Made by a program: the position numbers and the translations under genes | Assembly: GCA_023053545.1 (NCBI GenBank) | Contig: JAKZAN010000004.1 | Span: forward strand, 3,782,001 to 3,846,000 | Source of the DNA: Lepidurus packardi | Taxonomy: Eukaryota; Arthropoda; Branchiopoda; Notostraca; Triopsidae | Length of the DNA stretch: 64,000 nt | Direction of reading: 5' to 3' | Shown: positions 1 to 12,779 of the stretch, in pieces | Layout: each line of letters begins with the position of its first letter | How positions within the stretch are numbered: position 1 is the first letter of the stretch | Notes under the pieces: generated by a model | Seen by the model: the letters and a program-made list of their open reading frames with translations, nothing else | Databases searched by the model: none | What the model was told of the DNA's origin: nothing

Positions 1-3000
1 GACCCACACAGGAACGCACTCTGCGAGTATAAGAGTAGTATCACAAGGGGGTGGAAAAAAAGGATCTGGCTGGGCTTTGATTGTGTTTGGGGGATGGAAA
101 GGGAAGAACTCTTCTTATGGCTCTCCCGGAATTGTTTTTCCTGGTTAATAGGAATTTGGCCGGGGAGTTTGCTGGAATCCCGGAATGTCCCTCACACAAA
201 TGAAGGTTAAGTTAACTTGAAGCAATGCTCGGTATGTTCCTTTTGTCTCTTCACCGCCGCCCCCACCTTCTGGTTTGAAATGTCACAGAATGGCCAAGTT
301 CTTCCACTGTGTGTGCATGCGATTTAGATTTAGATTTGCCCCAAGTGGTTTCCCCGCACATATACACACCATGTGATCGACAATTGGTAGGAGTCCTCTA
401 CTACAAAATAGATCAAAAGAAAATTGCTAAGAGATTTCCTTATCTGAAAATGCAAAGGGACATTGTTGGCTGTAACCCCCAGCTTGAAACACTTAAAAAG
501 GAAGAAAAAATAATAGATATTTCAGGAAGTGAGATGTGGAAACTGTTATGCTTTATAAGGTCGACATGGTTGTCCGCAACAATGTGGCGGTCTAAGGGTT
601 TACATTCAAGCTAATGACTTCTCCAGGGTATAGATCAATCTCCTTGACTGTGTGTTTGGAGAACCTTGGTGGTTTGAGAAGCTCACAAGATAAGATGTGT
701 CTATACGCACTTTTGCCCCGCACAGATTTGGTATACATTGTATAAAGTCTTATCATTTTAAAATAAATGTATAATTTCTTAATAACCACGTCGTTTACAA
801 TAGCTTCTCTGTACTTCTATTCGTTTGGCAAGTTTCAATAATGAATTCCTTTTAAATGAGCGTTCTTATGTTTGTAGTTTTACATGTTTCGCTCTGGTTT
901 CTAAATAAAGTAAAGTAAAATAACGGCACCGCACGTTTTTTTTTTCAGTATACGGTAATGTACATTATACATATGTACAATGTAAATTAAAGGCAAAATT
1001 TGTAATTATTTATAATTTTCTTAAGTTTGAGTAATTAGACATGCCATTGATATTTTTTTGTTTATGGTTTAGAAAAATCTTCTCAAGTTTTAGAAAACGA
1101 AATAATTGTTGGCTTTGTGGCATAAAAACGTAGAAATAAAGAATAAAGTGGTTCAAAGTTGCCTTTTCTTTCTTATCTTGTTTGTTGGTGTTTTAAGAGT
1201 ATTGTTTAAATCGGACAATTTAACTAAAGGATGTTTTGATTCGCTCAAGAGGTACAAAAAACTCGTGTTTATGCTTGGCATCTGGCTTAAAGTTTTGCAT
1301 TCAGAAAGCGAGCGTATCAGTGGATTTTTTTAATATTATTATTTATTAGAACACCCGAGGAGATAAAACAGGGGCAGCAGTATTTTAATGACAAAGAAAA
1401 GAGCGTCTATCAAGTGGAGATCATTTGTTTTCATTCGTGGACTATTAACAGACTCTAAGGAAGAAACAGGATATGATCTGGAATTAAGTGAGACAAAAAA
1501 GAAGAAGAGCGAGGAAAGCCTTGGCTGCTGCTGTTGTTGTATGTTTCGCGTACAGGGAAAACCGAGTCAGAGGGGAGAGCTGAGAGAAGCTTAATTTAAG
1601 TCAAGGGCTTCTTTCCTCTTCCTCGCTCTCTTGTTTGCCTTTCATGCATAAAAGGGTCGAGGAATCTGTGTCGTTTTCTTCCGTTCATTTGCGGGATGAA
1701 TTTCCGAGACAAGAGAACTAAAACGAAGAAGCTGCGACAGCCGTTTGCTTGGAAAGCTTCATGCCAGACACTTTTGTTCATCTGTCCTACAGGATTAAAG
1801 GTCCCCTAGTCTTTTTTCCCCGCCGTTTGTACTCCTCCGCCAGAGGAATGACAAAGATGGATTCCGGTTTACTTGCCCGCACCCTCGACTAGAACAATCT
1901 GAAGAGTTAGGCCTATATATGTTAAACCTGGCGTATATACTTAATTAGCGAAACTTCAGACGGTGCAAGACAAGACACGTTCTTTTTGCCTTCTTTGAAA
2001 CAGTTTATTTGGAATCTTTATTTTAGTTCCAACATCTTATTGTATTCTTTTGCTTGTGGTAAATAGTTTTTCAGTTCAAGTTATATATTAGCTCAAATAG
2101 AAATAACGCGTCAGGAACTGGGGAGATTGTAAAAAACAGGTGTGCTGGTTTCTATCTTCCAACTCGTTCTTTGGATTCCTGGGGAGTTTGCTATATTCTA
2201 AAAAGGAGTCCAATCTTTCGATCTTTTATGGCTTTTTAATGTCCGCGCGTGAGTCAACAACATTTTGTGGCGTGCATGGAAGTATCAGCATTGCAAGGGA
2301 CGTCGCTATTACTATATGTATTCACTTCTACCGGGAAGGAATCTGTTTTTTTGGAGGCTTTTTATGAATAAACCCTACCCTCGAAAAGCTTCAAGTCAAA
2401 CTAAAAATCGCCCAATTACACATTCATGAGATGGCCATCGAGGCGAACGAGAGAAGAGGTTACTATAGACCAACATGATTTGTCATCATTAGATCCGTCA
2501 TGCGGACCAAATTTATTGCAAAACGGGTCTGGACGGGCCTCAACTTGTGCTGCTCTAACATCACATCAGTGTTACATACACACCAGGACATTTGCAATCT
2601 TCGCGAAAACAGTCAATGTTGTTGCTCTTGATATATCATTAGAGTCTCCCCACATTTGTCATAAGTCACGTCTTGTGTCAGTTGATATCAAAGCCGAGTT
2701 GTGTATGTCGTGACGTCACGTGCGAACTACTCCGTATGATAACAGGATGAACGTCTCGTTTCTACTCTTAATGTTTCTTACTGGTAGCCATAGGATTAGA
2801 ATGTGATACTCTTGCTCGTTTGAGCAGCGTAATGGAGTCGAAATGGAACGCAGCGTCAAATAGAACCCGAAACTCGTAAAGTTTTGTATTCATACGTGTT
2901 ACATTTTGCGTTCCCATGCCATATTTGACTGGTAAAACAAAGCACATTGCTGACTTCTACAAATTTCAGTATTAAACTTTTCTTCAAGATTGTGACTTTT

Positions 3001-6000
3001 ACATTGTAAAGTAAAATTTTCAGGGTAATTTTGGAAGTATTGAATGGGTTATAACGTATGGTCAGGAGACGTGTTAACTGGGACAGACTTTGTATTACGT
3101 TACATTTTCCGTTGAATTTCTCTAAAATTGGTTCTGAATTTTTGCGTTGATTGATGAATGGAGAGTATGGCTAATCTACTGTACTTTGATGTAAAATTCC
3201 TCGCGAATCCGGTAAAAGTGCTATCGTTTTCATAGGCTTATGTATTACAGTACCTCTTAAGAAATTCGTGCTAAAATACTGTCTATAAACGTAGCTGTAT
3301 ATTTTAGAGATAGTATTATGCCTTACTGCACTTTTTGACGTAACCATACGTACGAACGCGTGGGATGAAGTGTAAAGGATTCACTTGAATAAGTTTTTAC
3401 AGTGTATATAATTTTAGTTTTGAATTTCTTCATATTGTGAATTTTACAAATGTAAAGGTCAATGTTGGAAATAATTATATTTATTATACATATTTTGTAT
3501 TTTTGGAAATATCAATATGTTGTTTTGATTACTAATATTTTTTATGTTCTCGCAGAAATCACGTACGTCCTATTATATCCTATCCATCCAACTCATTGAA
3601 AGCTTAGATTTTAAGGGGCTTTCTTGTTTGCGCACGCGAAAGTATTGGCATTAAAGTAAGTATAACATTTTGCGCAAATCCGTTACAAATTCGTATTTTA
3701 GAACGGGTATTTCTAGAACTACAGGTTTTACTTTACAGTGAAATAGCTGGTAAACTCTTAACGGTTGAAAGAAATGTCAAGGGTTAGAAATGTCTGAAAA
3801 GTTCCAAAACATTTATACAACTAAGGTCTGAGAAATTATGTACAATAGCGTCGGGGGAAACAATAACTGAGCGAATCTTATCCCGTCGTTGGAAGTGAGA
3901 CAGAATAGCCTTGTTCTGTGTTGTGTAGCAGCTGCAACCGTGGGGTGAAGAGCATCGTAGCGCTGAAGTACGTGATTGTCGACAACACACCTTCATTTGC
4001 AAACAAACCTGTACAAGTAGTCGTGTATGTTTGTGTCGTGTCGTTTGCAAACGCTCCCTACGCCCCACTCGGACAAATGTAGGCACACACACACACAACA
4101 AAGAAAAAAATAAGACGAACTCTCCACAAACCCATCAGCTATGCTTGAAACAAACACTTGAAACTGCTTGTCATATTCCCCCGTCATTTCATTGTTAAGG
4201 TTTTAGTTTTTGTACAGCACCAGGCTGTAATCTGGTTTTTAGTGCTGCCCTCTGAGAATTCTTTCGCAATAAACTCGAAAATGAAAATTTTTCTGAAGGG
4301 ACGATGATATTTCATCACAGGTTTTTATGACACCGAGTCATTGAAAGGCGATGCCTCGTAAAATAGGACCAAGAGTGAAGAGGATGAAAAAGATTAATAG
4401 TTAAAGGCTCCAGCGATGTACCCTGCCCATTATTGACCATAAATCAAATAAGCGCATGGACCCTAGCTTGATTTTTTTTTACCCTCAATTAAAAATTCCA
4501 TTTACTATGACCACATCCGTCCAAGCTATCTCAATATAGCGGACCTTGGTTTATACTGCCCACGCTTTAGGGTCTCTACGTATATGACTCGTCATAATAA
4601 CCTTCGTGGTGGACAAGGATTGCGTTCTAGTTTCTTCTTTTCGTTTCCTTGTCCAAAATGAAGATGTCCAACTTTAATGAATGTTTGCAAGGGTTGACGA
4701 GATTTTGACGTGCTCAACCTTTCGGCTGTTACAGCTTCTGTTCGTACAACAAGGGCTTGTGTTTTAAGCAAAACTTGCGGTAGTTTTATTTTATTTTTTC
4801 TTCGCCGCTTTAATCTCTGTCAGGGCTGGCCTGAAAAGGAGATTTTGTTTCGGATCGCCGGAGCGTGATGACATTGTTGTTGTATTGGCAGAGAGAAAGA
4901 GAGAGATACGGGGGGAGACAGAAAGAGAGGGGAGGGAGGCTTTCCGACAATTTTTCTATCAGACTTGATGTGACGAGAACCTCAAAGGCCGTTTTGCACG
5001 CAAAAGAGTCATTTCAGTAATCTTCGGCGCAAGGGAGGTAAATTGAACATCCACCAAACGAACGGAAACCCATGTACAGTCTACGTCCCGCGTGCCGGTT
5101 CCCTTCTAGTCCACCCTTCCTTCACCCTGGCGTCCGCCACGATAGAGACAGACTTAAAACATTACCCGAAAACTTGAAGAAGACGTTGATTACCACGTCC
5201 ATCCATGAGTGAAACAACCAGTCCCACAATTCAGCTAGGAGTTCGGAAAGTGGTAAAAAAAAACGAGAGAAAAACTTGCTGAATTCACTGGGGTGGCCCT
5301 TGTCAAAAACCTGTCATTAGAATGTTGAGAAGTTCAACAGTGGGAAGTTGGGGAACTGCCCACTCAAACTAAACATCGACCCTTTTGTCTTCCATCTTTA
5401 ACAACGTCTGGGAAATCGACAAATGTTCCGGTCCTTTTTTTTTTTCTTTTTTTACAAATTCCATTAATTAAAAGATTGGGGTGTTTTAAAACCATCTTGG
5501 AATGTTGTTCTGTTGCCGGCGTTGAGCGAGCAGCGAGCGTTTTTATTTCGGTTAGGAATTGAAAAAAAATATGGTTTGAATTGTTTTTTTATTTTATAGG
5601 TATAAGAGGATTTGGAGGTCGCAGCCTTTTGAAAAGACCATTAAAGCTCCAAAAGAATTAAAGTTCCAAACAAGGCTTATTATTGGAAGGTTTAGAGAGG
5701 AGGGTCAACGTGTCCATCAAACATCCGACCTCTCACTTGCTTGTATGTATGTACATCTACGCCCAAGCAAGGGAACTAACTATATACGGTACGTTCATGA
5801 GACGTTGGGAGAAGGCAGGCAAAGTTCCTCCAAGTCGTGAGTGACAGACAAGGTATTTCCCGTCAAACGCTCGAAGGAGAGGGCTAAGAAGCTAACAGAA
5901 ACCTAGTACTTAACTTCTATTAGCCTGCCAGAAAGTTGGCAGCTGGCATAAAACGTTCTACGACCGTGTCCACAACACAACACGTACACACACACACGTT

Positions 6001-9000
6001 TCAGGGGGGGGTTTTACGACGTTTATAGACATGCAAATTGAAAAATCTCTAAATCACCTTCTTGCCATCTCCCCGCTCCCCCTCCAATCCCGTATCAAAC
6101 TTTGAGGTGGAGCCGTCGACTTTCCATCCGCCAAAGAACCCAAGAGGCTTTGCTAAGGGTGACGGGTGATGACGAGTCTAAATCCTTCATATTTTTCCCA
6201 CCCCTGAACGGCAAACGAGTTTTCTTGACAAGCTTATCCTCTTTTATTCCTCCTTATAAAAACGGATTTTTCTCGCGTTCTTCGGGGTGATGCTGAGCTC
6301 GTGGTCACTCACTTCCTTCCACTTCAGCTTCTTGATCCAGTTTTGGCTATAGGGGGAAAAGCAGGCAAGGAGAAGAGAAGATGATGAGATTGTTTCAAGG
6401 GGAGGAGAAGAAAAACATAATTGATTCTTATATATCCCTTACAGCAAGTTTTCTCTTTGCGGGGATGAAGAGATTTTCCTATCACCTGGATCATCTTTGA
6501 AGGGAACCCTTTTAGACCAATGTATTACTCGTATATCTATATCTAAGCTTGTTGTTATCTTAGCTTACGTCTCATTTGCACAAAGATTTTTTTAGTCAAT
6601 AGAAAGGGTTTTTTTCGTACCAGATTAGTTCCTTTTGTGTAATTTTTTTGCAAGATTGGTTTTCTCGATAAAGAATAGGCAGTTATAGGACAATGGCCAA
6701 CAAGAATGAATCTTACCTTACAAAAATGGAGCAAAATCTAGTTTCTAATAATATTGTTCTTCCCTTCATGTAGGAAATAGAAGTTAAGCTATTACAGTTA
6801 AACTTTTTAAAAATTACGATCATGTAGTTTTTGACGTCCCAAACGTACTAATAGCCATGGCATTTGAAAGTTTTGTTTTCTGCTTTTAAGCTTGGATGGA
6901 AACAGTAGCCATGGTAACAAGCGCCATAAGGGACGACACGGCATACGTTTCATGACGTCATGACTGAAAGCTGGCATGATGGCTAGTCAAAACAAATGTG
7001 CAACGATTTTGATTTGTTTTTTAGATTTAATGTTTAGAACTTTAACAATCATCCATCAACGTCTCAGAATGTGATCTTCATGGGTTATTGCCCTTGAACG
7101 AAATACAATAGTTGTGTGTGGGGGTGTGATGAATTGGAGTAACTCGTGTGCTGGGTAGTTATGCGGAACGTGAATCCCTTTCTGGCTCCTCAAGTGAACC
7201 GGATTAAGTTTACATAAAAAAAAGAAGCAGGACGAGGTTGTACAGAGGAAACGACAAAGGCAGTGACGTGACGGTTCGTTTAATTGAGGAGCAACTCAAG
7301 TCTAAAGGAACTGGGAACAGATTGAGTGGCGCTGGTGTACACTAAACAGCACCAGTTCCAGTTTTGGAACGTCGAATGCTCTCAATGACTCACAAAAGAC
7401 TCCATTAGCATAATGCGCCATCCACACTTGGCGTTTCTCTTTGCCCACATCCCCGCCGAGTCGATAAAATACGAAAAAAAAAGTGAAGATGAGCGAGCCA
7501 GAGTAAATAGAGAGACGAACTAGGGTGAGAAAGGAGTCGACGACAAGTACTTGATTAGGGATTGTACCCTTATTCGCTAATACTTGCACCCCTCCCTTTT
7601 GCTCACTTCCCTCATCTCTGTCTATATCCCGGATTCCCCAGAGAGTTTTGCTTGTGCGGAGAATCTCTGACGAGCTCTACTACTAGATTCTCAAAACATC
7701 TTCAGTAGCGTACAAAAGAAAAAAAACGTGAGCGATTTCTAAGGGGGTAAAGTGTTACTATTGGCGGAAGCAGGAAAAGAAAAGAAAAAAACTTTACCGA
7801 CAAGGTGGTCCGTTCGCCAGCATCCCAATCCTCTTTGATAAATTGTCCCGACAATAGAGCTCGAAACTTCATTAACCTGGGGTCCACAAGCAGCAGCCGG
7901 TTGTGTCTCAGACCGTCTTTGATCAACTTAATGATCTTTAACGGAATTTTTTGTGTGCTTTATTTAGAGAGGGTCGAGAAGAAAAAATTACCTTTTTGTC
8001 CGGAAGTTGTTCTACTTTCCAGAGCATCCAAACAATCATTTGTCTCGCACGGCAAAACCTTCCAAAAGGGTTAATTTGAGGTTAGTTTTAGGATCCTCAG
8101 AGCACCTTCTCCCCATTTGCTAAGGCATTTTTTTTCATTTTTTCGCTTGAAAAACGGAAAAGAAAATTAACAACAGATGGGTAGACTATACTCCGTAGCA
8201 AATCTCTAACGAGTGTAGGTACGGAAAGTCGCTCGCGTCCCCCAGTCCTTTGCCAAATACCGAAAAAAAATAAAGAAGACATTAAAAATTGACCACTAAC
8301 TTGCTGGTGGAATGTTTCCTCTCCATTAACCCCCACCTATACTTGAAAAGGAAATGGCTGTGGGGTGCAATGTAGCGTCTCTTGCGTGCAAAAAGATTAG
8401 CCTGTATGCCTACTGCCTTTACTCCAAACAAAAAGTACAAACGTGTAGGTTGATGCAGTGTATCTGATTATTTTGCACAAAAAAGAAGAAAAAGTGGAAT
8501 AGTTCTTGCAGTGAACAGCCGAGTATATATATATATTTCTTTTTTTTTTTCATAGCCCTGTCGAGAAGTATCAATATCCTTACTACACTATAGACTCGGG
8601 TGGGAGAGCCTCCAAATGGTGGCGCAGATGACGGTATGGTTTCTTGCAACGCAGATATGTGAAACTCACTTCTGGAGAGGCCTTTACACCATGGACCATA
8701 GCCGAAGGCGAAAAAAAATTCTTTAATATAAAAGCACCCTACTGCTGTATAAACTTTTTTTTTGCTGTTCGAGGTGCGCGAAAGAAAACTCGTGAAAAAA
8801 GTGAAAAAAAAAGAGCTTGGGAAAGACCTTGTGTAGGAAACTTGGAAGGAACGGTTGAGACGGTTGTTCCAGCTGACAGTGCGTGAACGTGACTAGGATA
8901 ATCGGGCGCACATGACGTCCATCCTCGCATCCTCTTGTATGGATCCAATTCTTTATCCCTCCACCCCTCTTTTTCATTCTCAGGGACATGCTTCAATTTT

Positions 9001-12000
9001 TTTTCGGCTGGCTTGCCGATCAACAGAAATTTCCACGGATTATAGCCATCCATACGTAGTTTTCTCTGCTCGGGGCTAGTTATTAAGTCTTTTGTGTTTG
9101 AGACCGCTTGATCGTTAACCATATGGTCACTTTGATTAACCCATGACTATAACTGCTACTACTGCAGCATCAGTAACAGTTGTGATGTGTTGTTCGGAGT
9201 GCATAGCACGTTAACGGCTCTATTGGGACCATTTGCCGTTCGTTGAGCAGATTGACTTTACTCCGGCATGGATGTTCTAAAGAGAAACGAGCTCCTTCCC
9301 TCCCTTACTCTCTCTGTCTGTCGGTTCTCCCCAAACCCCCATTTCCAATGTTGTACTGCACCCAGGATCAGACGTGGCGGGAGGCAAGCAGCTCCGACTT
9401 GATTCACGCCCCATTGTTGCGAACAATAAGGGCACCATTGGGTTCATTAAACGGAATTGGAATCGTAACGAGTGGTGATCGTGGTAAACGCTGTAATGAC
9501 TAATGAGGTGCTCTACCTTGAAGCCATTGTTGTCCCCCTAACTTATTGTCGTCCAACAATCTGTAACAATCGGGCTTCGGGCTTCATAAAATGCCAATCC
9601 TTTAAGAGCTATTGATCAACTCTCCATAGCAATACTTCTTTATGTAATATAGCAAACCCGTGCAAGGTGAAAACCACGCGAATCTCAAACAACCATTGGC
9701 AAGAATGCCCATGTTGTTGGTCATGTTCTATACGCCAGTCGGAAGAATCTATTATATTTTGGAAGAGCTGTTAGGGGGCCAAAAATGAGGCGAGGGTTAA
9801 CAATAAGTATATTATACGTGATGGATGTTATGGCACACCCGTTTGGATGGGTGGACCATTGATAAGGGGTTGATTGTTTGATCCTCTACGATATGTGCGC
9901 GCCCCGATTTCAAGTCGACCACCACCTTTTCCATACCTTGTTTACGACCCCGCGTCTCCCGACCGCGGCACAGGCTGCGAGTCAGTCTATACGTCCAAAG
10001 TCATGGACCACCCTCCGCGTGTCAAAAACGTATACGTCACTTGTTTACGTCCGTCCGGGAGTCATCTCTCTCTGACATTGTATCCGTCACCAAGCCATAT
10101 GCATTCCTGTCTCCTCCCATTACAGAAGCCGGGGTGCTCTTTTGACGACAGAAACAACCCGCCACGCATAGAACTGTATAGAGACTTGCGACAGCCACCC
10201 TTTTCCAGTATACTTTCGCCCCGACTACAGTTACAGTCACACTTAGACCCTATATATGTACAGAAAGAGCACCCCATGCACAGAAAGTGATGACGAACTG
10301 GCTGCGGTTCGCCATCTTAACTGCGATAAGTTTGGCAGTAAACGTAACAAGACTTCCGCCATCTTGACTGTTTCTGTCCCATCCTATACCTATACGTGGT
10401 CTATGAGCGTACGTACAGTACTGTGAACTACAGGGTCCTGCCGCCTGAACCTGAATGACTGGAAACTTGAGTCAGGAGTATCCAGTGTACCCCCAAACAA
10501 TTCGTCAACACTTGAAGAGTTTTCCTCTTTTGGACGTTCTTCAAGCGTCTTCATTTGAAGTATTTGAAGACAAGACGATGAAGGACGAGGAAATAAAAAT
10601 TTTCCTTCTTTTAAGAGCGTCAGATATGTACCATCTCTTTCGCCCTACGGATGCGTGCCTCCACTCAATCCATGGAGAGCGAAGAACTTGAGTACCTATC
10701 TGAGCTGAGCTGCGAGTCTTTTAAGTCTTGAAAAAAAGAGGCTGTAAGCACGGAGGGGAGGGTTTGATTCCTGAGAACAGCTGCTCTTTCATTAAAAAGC
10801 CATTGCGGAGTTGCACAAAAAGACGGTAAAGCAAATGAAATTATACCGTGCCGTGTCCAGTTTGGAAAGGGTTATGTATGGCGAAGGCAATTTTTTGACC
10901 GACTCGCGAGTTGGCTTCCCGATTTCGCGCCAACTTTTCGACTTGGTAAGAAACTCTTTACCTGCACCTGAAATGTTTTCTTTTCATTTTGTTTCGTACT
11001 TTTTTAAAGGGAGAGGGATAGGGAATGGAAATTAAGGTGTAACAGAGCCAACAGCAGGTCCATATACGCTCTTTTTATTCGACCTCGCCTTCCTTTAGCC
11101 CGGGTTGTACGGTTGTTTGAGAAACTTCATTTGTTTAAGAATGCTCATCCATCGTATCGTCTGTTTGCTCTCCTGTCCGCACTTCTTTTAAGTACGTCCG
11201 CCCTTTCTGTCTTGCTGGAAACAGTGCTCTAAGAAGAAGAAGAAGCAGCAGAGGGCCAGGGTCCGTCCACTCGTTAATTCTCAAGACTAAGGGAAACTTA
11301 ATTTGCATGAAGGTTTTATGGCGCTTGGAGGTTAACGTTATAGGAAAACCAGGTATATAACACGAGTAGATTTTTACACCTTTCGCATTAATGCGTTTGG
11401 GCCATGGTTGGTTAGCTCTTGCGCCTGCCTCATGGTTCCTGGTTCATGGATCATAGCTCAGGGCTCATGGGCGCCCTTCTCACATAACACGTTATAGGCT
11501 ACCGCTTTTCATTAAAAATTGGACCCTAACTTTTCGAGACAAATTGGGAAATTTTATGGCCCAAGTATCTCAGCCATCCTCTAGAGTCATCCCCGCCCCT
11601 CAATGCAGGCTCGTGAAAAAGAAAAGAACACAAGGAGAGCGAAGAGGTATCTAGTGAAGAAAAGAGAGAGAAATGGGCTCTTTTAGAAACCTTTTATATA
11701 CAGTATGTCGAGCCATCGAGAGGCTAGACAGAGAGATGCACACCTTCTCGAGAGGATTTTTCGGGATTTGGACTCGGCGATAAAAAGGACCTTGCCAAAT
11801 CGAATGTTTGGTCCTCACCTGCATGGCTGTTGGGTGGGTTAAGGGTGCAGGCGACGGTATTATTGTAGGACATATGGAAATACCTCGATTCCGCGGCGAT
11901 ATCAGGAGTACCCATCAACCCCTATCTTCTTGAATTGCTGTATTGCTTGGCCATGCCACTGTCCTTGGCTCTCTCTATTGCTCTCTCGTCGACGATGACA

Positions 12001-12601
12001 CGAGAGATAACTCCCCGGACAGGTTATTAGGCTTCTTATCCGTAACAGCTGCTTTTCTACGCGTGTATGTACATTTGTGTATGTGCGTGTGTGTGTCTAT
12101 GTGCGCAGGTCGCAGGTTTTTACCTGGACAAGAGGAAAACTTGGGGGGAGAGGGGTTGGGAAGCTCCAACCAAGATTAATGGGACATGTTTGAAAGGGGG
12201 TGAAGTTGTACAAATAAAATGGACGTCGTAAAAGGGGTTTTTCAAAAACCGATGAGGAATACCTTGATGGAATGCTATATGACCTCTTTGCGACCACGAG
12301 TGACTATAACAACATAAAAGGGTCGAGCTAGGTCAAACTCCCCAAACTCAGCTGCTTATCCTTTAGCCATAGAATATACAGAGTGTAGTACCGGCAGCGG
12401 TTTCAGATTTCCACGTGCGATATCGATTTGTCGCGCCCAATTGTTGGAAACTGTGTTGGGCAGCTGTCACAATATGAAACATCACAAAAGAGGAGAATTT
12501 TCAGCAACCAAAAATAGAAAGTTGTGATAAAATTTAAAGGTAGAACTTTTAGAAAAATTTTAAATTCTTTCTTTTTTTTCTCCTTTTTTATTTTATTTCA
12601 G
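1..12601. other. Gene-free stretch, nothing recognised
   Basis: I find no recognisable protein or RNA gene. Reading frames here are at most about 140 codons, overlap one another on both strands and resemble no family I know. Visible content is AT-rich DNA with short simple repeats: a CA run near 4084-4097, a CA run near 5980-5999, a short TA run near 8525-8536 and a TG-rich patch near 12060-12110. Distal exons of a gene with long introns could still be hidden, because exons under about 40 codons cannot be told from noise by eye. Confidence 0.5.
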
Positions 12602-12779
12602 GGTCCAGGAATATTCTGACATGGCGTCGTATCTAGTTGTGACAGCTGCAACACCCGCATGTGATCTCGTTTTCGTGTTTAAATTTCTTTCTTGGAGAGG
12701 GACTGGCTTCTGCTTCTGCTTCACGTTTCCGTTGGAGATTTATGGTGCGCGGCGTGTAATGCCCCGAGGCATTCCGGGG
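12602..12779 (+). other. Exon-like segment with strong splice sites, unidentified
   Basis: A long pyrimidine tract ends in TTTCAG just before this segment, and a G|GTAAGT donor follows it. The 178 bases are open in exactly one frame (one leading base plus 59 codons) and closed in the other two. The translation is hydrophobic and cysteine-containing (for example ATPACDLVFVFKFLSW) and resembles no protein I know. It could be an exon of an unidentified plus-strand gene, an exon of a long non-coding RNA, or chance. Confidence 0.25.
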
